From NCBI RefSeq assembly GCF_003201875.1, contig NZ_QJKD01000001.1, positions 1-64,000 of the forward strand: 64,000 bases of DNA. Direction: 5' to 3'. The stretch comes from Hungatella effluvii (GTDB lineage: Bacteria; Bacillota; Clostridia; Lachnospirales; Lachnospiraceae). Shown in pieces: positions 16,939-25,931 of this stretch. Under the pieces are notes generated by a model, which ran no database searches, had not been told where the DNA came from, and worked only from the letters and a program-made list of their open reading frames with translations. Each line of letters opens with the position of its first letter. Position 1 is the stretch's first letter. Position numbers and translations under genes: made by a program.

Positions 16939-18723
16939 TCACGTCTCCACACGGATCCAACACCTTCCGGCTTCTCCCTTCTCCATACAGAGAACCACTT
17001 CCCATCCCTCGAAGCCACCGTTCAGGAAGAAAATCGGATTTACTTCTTCCGGTTCCCTGTCCAGCTCCAGAATTACGTGTCCGCATTCTCCGCAGATCCG
17101 GAATCTATTTTTTCCATTCAGACATTCCAGTCCGCCCTCATGTTTTCCAACCAGCGGGATCACCCAGCGTACCTTTTCAGCACACTCTTCCACGACTGCA
17201 CGGATCATAACCCCGGACTCCTCCATGTGATAACAAAATCTGTATGCTCCGTCCCGTCCGGAAGATACTGCCTTCTGCGACCGGTCTGTCAGATGTCCGC
17301 AGGCCTCAAGGCAGACTGCCATTTCGCTCATGGCAGCGTCACGTTTAAAGACGGCTCGGTAATCATATGCACTCGATAAATATGGTTCCCCGCAAGTCTC
17401 CAGCCTCATCGTCATAGGTCTGTGACCGCTCTTTTTTAAGGAAAGCTGACCATTGGTGGGCTCGATCAGAGCGTACTCAACGGTGGAGGAAGCCATAATC
17501 ATTCCCGCATTTCTGTGCCACAGCATGGTCATCGTTCCTCCCGAAGCATGGCCGCCCGGCTTATATTCGATATCGTATGCCGTCACCGTTGCAATAAAAC
17601 CGCCCCGCGCCATCCGGTATGTGTCAATTACCGGCCAATATTTTATTGGAACCAGGTGCTCCGAGGGAAGCTCTGACGGAGTTACATTCACGGCTCCGGA
17701 ATCCAGGAGCAGCGCCAGGGCCTTTGCCTTGCAGAATGTATGGTGTACACAGGGCAGCTCCCCGTGCGCATAATAATCGGTGCCTCCATAGAGCAGGCCG
17801 TCATGGGTACACTGTTTATATAACTGAATATTCCGGTATGAAGCCTCCGAAAATACCGGTTCCTCATCTCCCAGAAGTCCATAGGCCAGCTGACAGCCAT
17901 CGGAAGTCCTGCTGCCCCAATAGCTCCATTTGTAGTTTCTTGTCCCTACCGTATTATCCCAGCCTCCATCCGGGTTCATAAATTCCAGATGCGCCCATAG
18001 CATGCTCTTTACCTCAGTACGTACCAGCTCATTTTTCCTGATTGTTCCATAGGCCAGAAGAGAAGCCAGACTCTCTTCCACATTATAGCCGATGTCCACG
18101 GGCCTGCAGCCTTTTGGTGACACCTCGTCCCTCGGCTTCCCCTCTCCAAAAAACAGACCTTCTTCCGAAACATACCGCACACAAAAATCTGCCATCTCAT
18201 CCGAACGCCTCAGATATTTTTCCCGCTGAAAATACGTCCCGGTAAGTGCCATCGCCTCCGCGCAGGCGGCATGGTAATTGATATTGACATCAAACTGCGG
18301 CGTGATCGTCTGAAAGACCCATTCCGCCGTCGTATATAGCCGCTCTTCCCACAACTCTTTCTCCTGTTCAGAAAGCAGGGAGGCATGAAACTCCAATGCA
18401 TGGGTCAAAGCAATCACAGAAAAAACGGTAATTCCCGCCCAGTCATTCTGAGCGTCATTATAGTAGCTTCCGTCATCACAGAGCAGATTCTCACTCCACT
18501 GAAACAGACGTTTAGCAGCGGTTAAATATTTCTCCTCGTTTAATCGGTCTGCCAGAACCATCATCGGATAGATCGCGTCATGGCATCGCCCATGGATCAT
18601 CATACAGGATGGGCAGAAGATGCCGCCATCAAGACGTGGATTATTCTCCTCTTTAAACTGAAGCCCGATCAGCCCGTCACACCAGTTTTTTAACAATTCC
18701 ATGTACTCATTTTCTACATTCAT
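16939..18723 (-). CDS. Predicted polysaccharide lyase-like protein, (alpha/alpha) toroid plus beta domain
   Basis: This 594-residue protein has no family I can name firmly. The first 350 residues look alpha-helical with repeated hairpins and conserved-looking polar blocks (GRCHDAIYPMM, NDWAGITVFS, INYHAACAEAMALTG, KWSYWGSRTSDGCQLAYG). The rest is beta-rich (PGGHASGGTMTMLWHRNAG). That layout recalls the toroid-plus-beta-sandwich lyases (PL8/12/15/17/21 type). There is no signal peptide. It lies 16 bases after the heparinase II/III-like gene, in one operon with it and a solute-binding protein, and probably trims the same imported uronate-containing oligosaccharide. It could instead be a glycoside hydrolase. 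Confidence 0.6.
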   Translation of the reverse strand: MNVENEYMELLKNWCDGLIGLQFKEENNPRLDGGIFCPSCMMIHGRCHDAIYPMMVLADRLNEEKYLTAAKRLFQWSENLLCDDGSYYNDAQNDWAGITVFSVIALTHALEFHASLLSEQEKELWEERLYTTAEWVFQTITPQFDVNINYHAACAEAMALTGTYFQREKYLRRSDEMADFCVRYVSEEGLFFGEGKPRDEVSPKGCRPVDIGYNVEESLASLLAYGTIRKNELVRTEVKSMLWAHLEFMNPDGGWDNTVGTRNYKWSYWGSRTSDGCQLAYGLLGDEEPVFSEASYRNIQLYKQCTHDGLLYGGTDYYAHGELPCVHHTFCKAKALALLLDSGAVNVTPSELPSEHLVPIKYWPVIDTYRMARGGFIATVTAYDIEYKPGGHASGGTMTMLWHRNAGMIMASSTVEYALIEPTNGQLSLKKSGHRPMTMRLETCGEPYLSSAYDYRAVFKRDAAMSEMAVCLEACGHLTDRSQKAVSSGRDGAYRFCYHMEESGVMIRAVVEECAEKVRWVIPLVGKHEGGLECLNGKNRFRICGECGHVILELDREPEEVNPIFFLNGGFEGWEVVLCMEKGEAGRCWIRVET

Positions 18724-18739
18724 GACTCTGTTCTCTCTC

Positions 18740-20749
18740 TCAATCTATGTGATATGTCATCCCGTCAAGCTCCATATGAAAACCGGACTTATCTGCGTAC
18801 AGGCCGCGGACGTCCACGTTGCATTCCGCCCTCACAGGCAATAAAACCGTGGCAAAGTACCGTGTCTCTTCATCACTGTTTCCCCCTCCATCTTTCAAAC
18901 CGTCATATTCCTTCCTGCATTTCTCCTCCTGGAAATCCAGAATAAGTGAGGGGCGTTTCTGATCCATCACCTCTGAAATCCACCCATTGCGTAAAGATGG
19001 TTTCATTCTGCCGTCTCCTGCAATGATTAATGAAGGGGCTCCTGGCTCCCAGAAGACAGTTGTTTGTCCGGCCGATCTTCCCCTCGTATAATTAACCTGA
19101 AAATGAAGCTCCACACAGTCCTCTCTCCCTAGCCCCTCTACCCGGTCAATCACCGCAAGGAACGGCTGCACCTCTGAAAAACCGGTAATCAGGACTCTCT
19201 GGTGACGGTATCCTTCCAAAATGTGTTCTGCCTCAATCCGGTACAGCCCGGGATTCCGTCTGTTTTCCAGCGAAAACTCCGTAATCTTTCCTCTCCCCTG
19301 TTCCCCGTAGCTCCATGAGGATCGGTATTCAAACGGCTCTTTTCCATTGACAGTCAATGTGGTATGGGAAAATGCCGACTTAAGCAGTGCCCTCTCCGGG
19401 ATTTCATTATAAGTAAAACGCCCCGGATCCGCGATCATATTTCTGCCATACGCCGTAAAGTCGAATCCCCCCGGATCCATATGCGCGTGAGAGTTCTGCA
19501 CCGGAAGGCGGCAGGCAAAAAACAGGCTGACAGCCTCCCTGTCCCAGGCAGTACGAATGCAAACCTGTGACAGAGGCTTAAACCATGCCGTCAAGGGGAG
19601 TCCTGCCTTCCAGCTCTCCTTTTCCCCCTTTCTCATTCTGTTTTCAAACTGCCTCATCAGCTCTTCAAACCGTTCCGGAGCCGGACAGTCCCATATGCAA
19701 GATAAAAATACCCCGCGCACGGTATCCTGGCCTGCAAGCCGCACTGCCATCTCTAAAAGCTCTGTATCACCAAACACGAACCACCCGTACAACACACTCT
19801 TTATTGGAGCAGCTGTCGCATCCGAATCCCCCCACGGCACCCCCACGCCTGTAGGTCTGCACGTATGAAGCGTATAGATAAGTGCCTGGCGAAGCCCTTC
19901 CTCAAATGCTCTGGTAAAGCAGACGTTTCCATTCTTTTCTTTAACCGCCAGAAGGGCACGCAGCAGCAGTACAAGGCACTCATTATGATAGTGAGGGCAG
20001 CCTTCCAGCTGCCCCCCGCCCTCTGTATACTGCCTCGCCAGACAGCGTTCCAGTTCCGCCGCGGCCAAAGCACGCCATTCTCCTGCCCCCGTCAGTTCCG
20101 GAAATTTACAGGCTGCAAATAACAGTCCGCACATCTCCATCAGATAGTGGTTATGGTCCGCTCCCGGATAGAGACGCGGGCTTACAAACTCCAGCACCTC
20201 AGCGTGTTCCGTTACGGACTGCCGCAGTCCTTTTCTGATCTCTTCCGTCACATAAGGAGTATCTTCCAGACAGTCCCCGATCAGATACCAGGACAGGAAC
20301 ATGCGAAAGCCCGCTTCCAGGCTTCGCCAGGGAGCATACTTCGGCTCCCCCGCGTCAAATTTATCAATTAAATCGGCTGTCTGCGATTCTTCGGAATATA
20401 CCCCCGCACCGCTTAACGGTATAGCAGGCCTTTGGCAGGCCTGCACCCAGTCTTTAAACTCTGTCGTCACCTTACTGGCATACCTTCCGTCTCCCGTCAG
20501 CATAAATGCCTCGATGAGCGTCTTCCAGTGTCCCATCCGGTTTAGGACAAAGACAGCCTCCCTGTCTTTCTGCGGCGTCGGATTCTCCTTCCACATCGGC
20601 GGATTCCCGACAAACACGGGACTTCCGCCGCTTCCCGGAAGGATCAGCATCCCCTCCAGCGCCAAATCAGCTTCACAAATTATTTTATTTTTCAAATCAG
20701 GAATGTGTCGATTAATAAAGGATGCGGTTTCAATCAGACGTTGATTCAT
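18740..20749 (-). CDS. Heparinase II/III-family polysaccharide lyase
   Basis: This 669-residue protein has a helical N-terminal part with NHYLMEMCGLLFAACKFPEL and GGGQLEGCPHYHNECL, then the heparinase II/III-like beta domain with HAHMDPGGFDFTAYGRNMIA and SHTTLTVNGKEPFEYRSSW. The Asn-His, Tyr-His and His-x-His residues match the acid/base region of this lyase clan. The clan cleaves uronic-acid glycans by beta-elimination; heparin, hyaluronate, alginate and other uronate polymers are all possible targets. There is no export signal, so it acts on imported oligomers. It is the middle gene of a three-gene operon under the YesMN-type pair at 22-26 kb. Confidence 0.82.
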   Translation of the reverse strand: MNQRLIETASFINRHIPDLKNKIICEADLALEGMLILPGSGGSPVFVGNPPMWKENPTPQKDREAVFVLNRMGHWKTLIEAFMLTGDGRYASKVTTEFKDWVQACQRPAIPLSGAGVYSEESQTADLIDKFDAGEPKYAPWRSLEAGFRMFLSWYLIGDCLEDTPYVTEEIRKGLRQSVTEHAEVLEFVSPRLYPGADHNHYLMEMCGLLFAACKFPELTGAGEWRALAAAELERCLARQYTEGGGQLEGCPHYHNECLVLLLRALLAVKEKNGNVCFTRAFEEGLRQALIYTLHTCRPTGVGVPWGDSDATAAPIKSVLYGWFVFGDTELLEMAVRLAGQDTVRGVFLSCIWDCPAPERFEELMRQFENRMRKGEKESWKAGLPLTAWFKPLSQVCIRTAWDREAVSLFFACRLPVQNSHAHMDPGGFDFTAYGRNMIADPGRFTYNEIPERALLKSAFSHTTLTVNGKEPFEYRSSWSYGEQGRGKITEFSLENRRNPGLYRIEAEHILEGYRHQRVLITGFSEVQPFLAVIDRVEGLGREDCVELHFQVNYTRGRSAGQTTVFWEPGAPSLIIAGDGRMKPSLRNGWISEVMDQKRPSLILDFQEEKCRKEYDGLKDGGGNSDEETRYFATVLLPVRAECNVDVRGLYADKSGFHMELDGMTYHID

Positions 20750-20776
20750 GAAGCTTCCCTGCCTTCCTGTATGGCT

Positions 20777-22126
20777 TTACTCTGCGAGTATCTTCGGTAT
20801 TTCCTCATTCAGCTGGGCAATTCCGTCATTGACAGATACGGCCCCTGTCATGATACTGTCATGTACCTCGTTTAAAGCAGTATCAATCTGAACGGTCTTT
20901 TCATGGACCGGCATCTCTAAGTAAGTGTTTGCCGTATGAAGCGCTTCCCGGCTCTGCTCATCCTGCGGAAAGCCATCCATCGCCGCAAGTTTATCAATGA
21001 CCGCTTCGGTCTTAACGGCCGGGATAGAACCGCTGTCCGCCACGATCTCCGCGCCTTCCGGTCCTGCCATAAATTTGATGAATTCCCATGCCTCTTCCTT
21101 GTGATCGGACATGGCCGGAACTGCAATTCCCGTGATCGTTGCAATGGTAGATCCCGCTTCCACACCCTCGGGATGGGGCATTTTCGCGATTCTCCAGTTG
21201 GGAATCTCTGTAAACTCTCCGCTTTTGATTTTATTGATAAATCCGGAAATCTGCCACGTTCCCATGATATACATGGCCACATTGCCCTGGGCAAATGCAG
21301 ACGAATGATGAAGTCCCGTCGTCTTGAGTTCCGCATAGTTATGGCATACTCCATCCTCCTGCTGCTTTAACACCATCTCATAATACGGTTTCAGGAAATC
21401 GTACGTTCCATCCACCATTGTCTGTTTTCCCTCCGTCAGTCCAAGGCATTCCACGCAGGATCTCCAGGTATGGTAATGAGTGCCGTAAACCTCTTTTCCT
21501 GGTGTGGTATCCGTCACTTTTCTGGCAAGAGCATCATATTCTGCCCAGGTCATATCGTTGGTCGGACACTCTGCTCCGGCTTTCTCAAATAAGTCCGGGT
21601 TATAGTAGAGCACCCAGAAATCACTTCGAAACGGCAGCTCATACAAATTTCCATCGAGTGTCACCTGGTCGGTCAGACCGCCATATCCGGATAAATCAAA
21701 GCCATCCCGCTCAATATATCCGGTAAGGGGTTCCAGTACTCCTTTTTTCACCAGTGTGGAATAGCCCGGAACATCCTGGATACACACCATATCAAATTCC
21801 GTGTCTTTTCCGGTCAGTTCAATGCTCAGGCTGGTCATATAATCCGTTCCGCCCGCGCTTCCCAGGTCCACCAGCTCAATCTCTGTGTCCGGATGAGCAG
21901 CCTCATATGCCTCTGCCATCGTCTTATAATAGAAGACGGAATTTAAATCCCATAAGGCCCATTTAAGAACCGTTTTTCCTTCTCCCTCTGCCTGACCGGA
22001 TGTATCAGCTGCTGTATCCTCCGACTGTTTTAAGGATCCTCCCTGATCGCTTTTACCACAGCCTCCGAGTGCCGATGCCGCAAGAATTCCGGCCAATACC
22101 AGACTCAATACTCTTTTCTTATACAT
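20777..22126 (-). CDS. Sugar ABC transporter solute-binding lipoprotein without adjacent permeases
   Basis: This 449-residue family 1 solute-binding protein starts with a lipoprotein signal (MYKKRVLSLVLAGILAAS, then LGGC), followed by a Ser/Asp-rich linker and the binding domain (TVLKWALWDLNSVFYYKTMA). The ATG at 22126 has a GGGGAAGAG site; longer readings lack the signal at their start. It heads an operon with two lyase-like proteins, but no permease or ATPase gene is in this operon or on the opposite strand. It must use permeases encoded elsewhere, act as a sensor co-receptor for the divergent kinase, or be left from a larger locus. Confidence 0.85.
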   Translation of the reverse strand: MYKKRVLSLVLAGILAASALGGCGKSDQGGSLKQSEDTAADTSGQAEGEGKTVLKWALWDLNSVFYYKTMAEAYEAAHPDTEIELVDLGSAGGTDYMTSLSIELTGKDTEFDMVCIQDVPGYSTLVKKGVLEPLTGYIERDGFDLSGYGGLTDQVTLDGNLYELPFRSDFWVLYYNPDLFEKAGAECPTNDMTWAEYDALARKVTDTTPGKEVYGTHYHTWRSCVECLGLTEGKQTMVDGTYDFLKPYYEMVLKQQEDGVCHNYAELKTTGLHHSSAFAQGNVAMYIMGTWQISGFINKIKSGEFTEIPNWRIAKMPHPEGVEAGSTIATITGIAVPAMSDHKEEAWEFIKFMAGPEGAEIVADSGSIPAVKTEAVIDKLAAMDGFPQDEQSREALHTANTYLEMPVHEKTVQIDTALNEVHDSIMTGAVSVNDGIAQLNEEIPKILAE

Positions 22127-22178
22127 GATCTCTTCCCCTCCGTATCTTTTTTTCATACCAGCCATTCGCTGTACCTGT

Positions 22179-22259
22179 ATTATATAACCTTGTCCCCTCC
22201 TGTTTGAATGGAAAAACATTCAAAATGTTTCACTTTTTTACTTTCTTGTACTTTCAATC
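22179..22259 (-). promoter_or_regulatory. Promoter and repeat sites upstream of the SBP-lyase operon
   Basis: A perfect TATAAT (minus, 22179-22184) has a weak -35. A palindrome TTTGAATG (22203-22210)/CATTCAAA (22217-22224) overlaps the -35 region. Further upstream the minus strand carries GAAAGTA twice, 10 bp apart (between 22241 and 22259). Either could bind the divergent AraC-type regulator; neither matches the CCGACTT repeats of the first locus. Confidence 0.5.
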
Positions 22260-22365
22260 CGGAAAAGATATACTTTTTTCTCAAATAAAGTAATTTTTTT
22301 AGATTGTATTCAAATCAGCCTCAAAATGATGTAGAATCAACTTATTATAATAGGAGGAAGGAACC

Positions 22366-24231
22366 ATGCGAAAAAACAGCCTGCTGAAATCTATCCGCGG
22401 CAAAATCACATTCTTCACGGCGGCCCTCACCATCACGCTGACCGTACTGGCCGTCACCATCTGCTTTTATGCGTTTCATTCCTATCAGAAAAAGATGATG
22501 ATCCGTTCCTCAGAATTCAATCTTCAATCCATTGCAGACAACACCTCGGCGGACTTAAACAATATCCTGTCATTCGTAAAATGGTGCTGCTCCAGCAGTG
22601 ATGTTGCCGAATATATGGATACCATCCACGGCCAGGGAACACTGGGCCAGATATCATCAAAAAATCCCCGGGTGGCGCAGATGGCATTTGATACGTATGA
22701 CCGGATCTGGGAAGAATATACCCTGCATAATCAATCCAACTACATCAGAAGACTTATCCTGTCCTCAGATAATCCTCTGGCCTATATGCAGATGTTCTAC
22801 TCTTCTGTTCCCGACCGTGCAGATGCCGCTTCCCTGATTGCCTCCCAGGATTTCTTCATTCCGCTTTACGAAGCATCGTCATTTCAATGGGATGGGCTTG
22901 TACAGAACCCCTTCAACAGGATCAGTGATGAATTCATCATACCAGTGGTTCGACCCATTTACAGCGGCGAAAGCAGCCAGACCACCGGCTGGCTCTACGT
23001 AGAGATCTCTCCAGAGCTGATAACAAGCCGTCTAAAAGCCTATCCGCTGGAATCGGACAGCCTTCTCTACCTTACCATCGGCGAGAAGAATTACCTCTGT
23101 GATAAGGGTACACTGACGGAATCTCCCTTTGAATATCAGCAGGTGTCCGATTTAACAGGCAGTACCATAAGCACCAGTTCCAAAGCCATGGAAGCCATAC
23201 TGCCCGGGCTCGGAAAACGCACGGTTCTCACCTGTTCTCTGGGAATTTCCGACTTTCAGCTTACAGAAGTCCTGTCTGTCAGGCGGGACCGTGCCCAGCA
23301 GACTCTCTATACCTGTATGATTGCTGGAATTCTGTTTGCCGCGCTTTCCTTCGGTGTCGTTCTCATGTACTTTTTAAACCGGACGATCGTAAAGCCGGTT
23401 CACCAGCTCCGCCAGAACATGGATTCCATCTCCCGCGGAAATTTTGATAAAAATCCCGATATAGAATGGGAAAACGAGCTGGGAGAAATCGGGAAAGGGA
23501 TCAACGACTTATCAGAGAATGTTGTGAACTTAATGAACACCAGGATCGAGCAGGAGAGGCAGAAAAAGGATCTGGAATATCAGATTCTGCAGAGCCAGAT
23601 CAATCCGCATTTTCTCTATAACACCTTAAACTCCGTCAAATGGATGGCAACCATTCAGGGAGCCACGGGAATTGCGGACATGATGACCGTACTGGCCAGG
23701 CTGCTGAAGAATGTGTCCAAACGAAGCGAATCCATGATTACGCTTAAGGAAGAACTGGAGCTGGCAGGCGATTACTTTCAGATTCAGCAGTACCGGTACG
23801 GCAGCAGCATCTCTATCCGGTACGAGATCGCTTCTGAAGATTTATTCGGCTGCATGGTACACCGTTTTTCTCTTCAGCCACTCATCGAGAACGCCCTCTT
23901 CCACGGTCTTGAGCCGAAACGTGCTCCTGGCACAATTTCAGTATTTGCTTCCTCTGCGGGCTCTGGTGAGACGAAAGATCTCGTTTTATCCGTCACCGAT
24001 GACGGCATCGGAATGTCACAGGAGACGATTGAAAAAATAATATCCGGTGAGTCTCTGGAAGGCTCAGATTTTTTTAAGCACATCGGAATCAGCAATGTAA
24101 ATAACCGGATCAAGTATGACTTCGGCGACAGCTACGGAATCACGATCACCAGTGAGCCCGGCGTCTATACCACCATGACGATTCGGATACCCTATATCCG
24201 TAAAGAGGAAGGAGTGGAAAAACAGACATGA
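22366..24231 (+). CDS. YesM-type sensor histidine kinase (second locus)
   Basis: This 621-residue kinase has transmembrane segments at about residues 13-35 and 313-335 around an extracellular sensor of about 275 residues. HAMP, a His_kinase domain with His415 in NPHFLYNTLNSVKWM, and an ATPase domain (PLIENALFHGLEP, DDGIGMS, HIGISNVNNRI) follow. AGGAGGAAGGAACC precedes the ATG. Its TGA overlaps the ATG of the partner regulator (4 bases). It is divergent from the SBP-lyase operon, which it presumably controls in response to the substrate glycan. The sensor domain shares layout but little obvious sequence with that of the kinase at 4.8 kb. Confidence 0.92.
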   Translation: MRKNSLLKSIRGKITFFTAALTITLTVLAVTICFYAFHSYQKKMMIRSSEFNLQSIADNTSADLNNILSFVKWCCSSSDVAEYMDTIHGQGTLGQISSKNPRVAQMAFDTYDRIWEEYTLHNQSNYIRRLILSSDNPLAYMQMFYSSVPDRADAASLIASQDFFIPLYEASSFQWDGLVQNPFNRISDEFIIPVVRPIYSGESSQTTGWLYVEISPELITSRLKAYPLESDSLLYLTIGEKNYLCDKGTLTESPFEYQQVSDLTGSTISTSSKAMEAILPGLGKRTVLTCSLGISDFQLTEVLSVRRDRAQQTLYTCMIAGILFAALSFGVVLMYFLNRTIVKPVHQLRQNMDSISRGNFDKNPDIEWENELGEIGKGINDLSENVVNLMNTRIEQERQKKDLEYQILQSQINPHFLYNTLNSVKWMATIQGATGIADMMTVLARLLKNVSKRSESMITLKEELELAGDYFQIQQYRYGSSISIRYEIASEDLFGCMVHRFSLQPLIENALFHGLEPKRAPGTISVFASSAGSGETKDLVLSVTDDGIGMSQETIEKIISGESLEGSDFFKHIGISNVNNRIKYDFGDSYGITITSEPGVYTTMTIRIPYIRKEEGVEKQT

Positions 24232-25835
24232 TAAAACTATTGATTGCAGATGATGAGCCGCTCGTTCAGATTGGCATCAAATCCATGCTTGACTGGGAAC
24301 GTCTTGGCATCGAGATCTGCGGTATCGCGACAAACGGAGAACATGCCCTGGAGCTGATCGAGGAGACTTCCCCCCAGATTGTCATCACAGATATCCGGAT
24401 GCCGGTCATGAACGGGCTGGAGCTCATCAAGTTGTGTTCAGAAAAATATGGCCGGCTCCCACTTTTTATTGTTCTGACCAGCTATGAGGAATTCGGTCTC
24501 GTAAAGGAAGCGATTCATTATGAAGTGATTGAGTACCTGGTAAAGCTGGAATTAAGTGCAGACAGCCTGAAAGCCGCCGTGGACAAGGCCGTCAAGCGCC
24601 TGGAGGATATCCGCAAAGCGGAAGACCCGCAGGCAGTGCTCTTAAATCAGAGTATGTCGGAGAAATTTTTTATGCGGCTTTTATACAATTTATTTGACAG
24701 CCGGGAACAGTTCGAACTCCAGGCACGGGATTTGAAATTTCCATTTCAGGATTTTTCCTACCAGGCTGCCTGCTGTGAAATCTGTGAGTCTGACCGATTC
24801 CCATTGACCCGTGAACAACTGGCCCAGCTCTATTCCGGCTGTCTCCAGATGATCCGTGACGTCCTGACCCGATACTCCAGATGCCATCTCGTGTCTCTGG
24901 ATCAGAAACATTTTGCAGTCATCTTCTGCCTGCCTTCTGGCGAAGAGTCGGGCGATCTGACGTCCAGAGCTTTAGGAGATGCCAGTTCCATTGTCCATAC
25001 TTATTTTAATGTGAACTTAAGAATCGGAGCGGGGACTGCCGTGAGCACTCCCTTTGCCGTCAGTGAGTCATATCAGGAAGCGCGCGAAGCCGCCAGAAAG
25101 GCTTCCGACAGCCAGCCGGTCATCAGCTTCTCATCCTCTTCCGCCAATTTGCTCCAGAGTTCCTTTAATCTGTCCATCTTTAAACGGGATATGATCCGTT
25201 CCTTTGAAGAATTTGACACCGATGTTCTCTCCAGGACGTTAAGTTCCATCATCGAACTGTTTGCCTCCCATCCCAACCGCTATCTGCAGGCCATTGACGG
25301 CGCCTGCAACATTATGTACCTGGCCATGTCTCTCCTGCCGGAGGGCGAGGTGAATCTCTCAGAGATCTTTGAAGGCTGGAACGGCTCCTACCGTTCCATT
25401 TACCGCTGCAGCAGCGTAGAACAGATCACGGTATGGATGGAAACTCTGCGGGATGGGCTCTGTGAAATATTGAAAACGCGCAAGAAGACGTATAAAGACC
25501 ATATTGTCACCAATGTCAAGCACTACATCAACGACCACATCGAGGAGCGCCTGACCTTGAATGAAGTATCTGACGTGTTCGGAATCAGCCACAATTACTT
25601 AAGCGTCCTGTTCAAGAAAAACTGCGGCATTGGTTTTTCTGAATACATCACTCAGATGAAGGTCACCAGAAGCAAAGCCATGCTTCTGGAAGAGAATTTA
25701 AAGATCTACGAGGTGGCCGACCGTCTTGGCTTTGAGACCTCCTGCTACTTCAGCAAGGTCTTTAAAAAGGTGGAAGGCGTGTCTCCACGGGAATTTCTTC
25801 AGGAAAAGACGCTGGCCCCGGAACCGGAGCTGTGA
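24228..25835 (+). CDS. YesN-type response regulator with AraC DNA-binding domain (second locus)
   Basis: This 535-residue regulator has a receiver domain with Asp55 (VITDIRMPVMNG), where the usual conserved switch Lys region reads YLVKLELSAD rather than KP, a middle domain, and a C-terminal AraC-type double helix-turn-helix (LTLNEVSDVFGISHNYLSVL, VADRLGFETSCYFSKVFKK). It is coupled to the preceding kinase by an ATGA overlap. It probably activates the divergent SBP-lyase operon at 16.9-22.1 kb. A strong terminator follows. Confidence 0.92.
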   Translation: MIKLLIADDEPLVQIGIKSMLDWERLGIEICGIATNGEHALELIEETSPQIVITDIRMPVMNGLELIKLCSEKYGRLPLFIVLTSYEEFGLVKEAIHYEVIEYLVKLELSADSLKAAVDKAVKRLEDIRKAEDPQAVLLNQSMSEKFFMRLLYNLFDSREQFELQARDLKFPFQDFSYQAACCEICESDRFPLTREQLAQLYSGCLQMIRDVLTRYSRCHLVSLDQKHFAVIFCLPSGEESGDLTSRALGDASSIVHTYFNVNLRIGAGTAVSTPFAVSESYQEAREAARKASDSQPVISFSSSSANLLQSSFNLSIFKRDMIRSFEEFDTDVLSRTLSSIIELFASHPNRYLQAIDGACNIMYLAMSLLPEGEVNLSEIFEGWNGSYRSIYRCSSVEQITVWMETLRDGLCEILKTRKKTYKDHIVTNVKHYINDHIEERLTLNEVSDVFGISHNYLSVLFKKNCGIGFSEYITQMKVTRSKAMLLEENLKIYEVADRLGFETSCYFSKVFKKVEGVSPREFLQEKTLAPEPEL

Positions 25836-25856
25836 AACAGTGAATGCAGTACCAGA

Positions 25857-25907
25857 CCCGGCATGAATGAACCTTCACTGTGTTCATCCATGCCGGGCTT
25901 TTCTTTT
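25857..25907 (+). terminator. Terminator after the second two-component operon
   Basis: CCCGGCATG with an extended ATGAAC pairs with GTTCATC..CATGCCGGG and is followed by CTTTTCTTTT on the + strand. It also separates the converging HAD-Nudix gene. Confidence 0.85.
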
Positions 25908-25931
25908 AATTGTCCGTTCAGAGTCCGTCAG

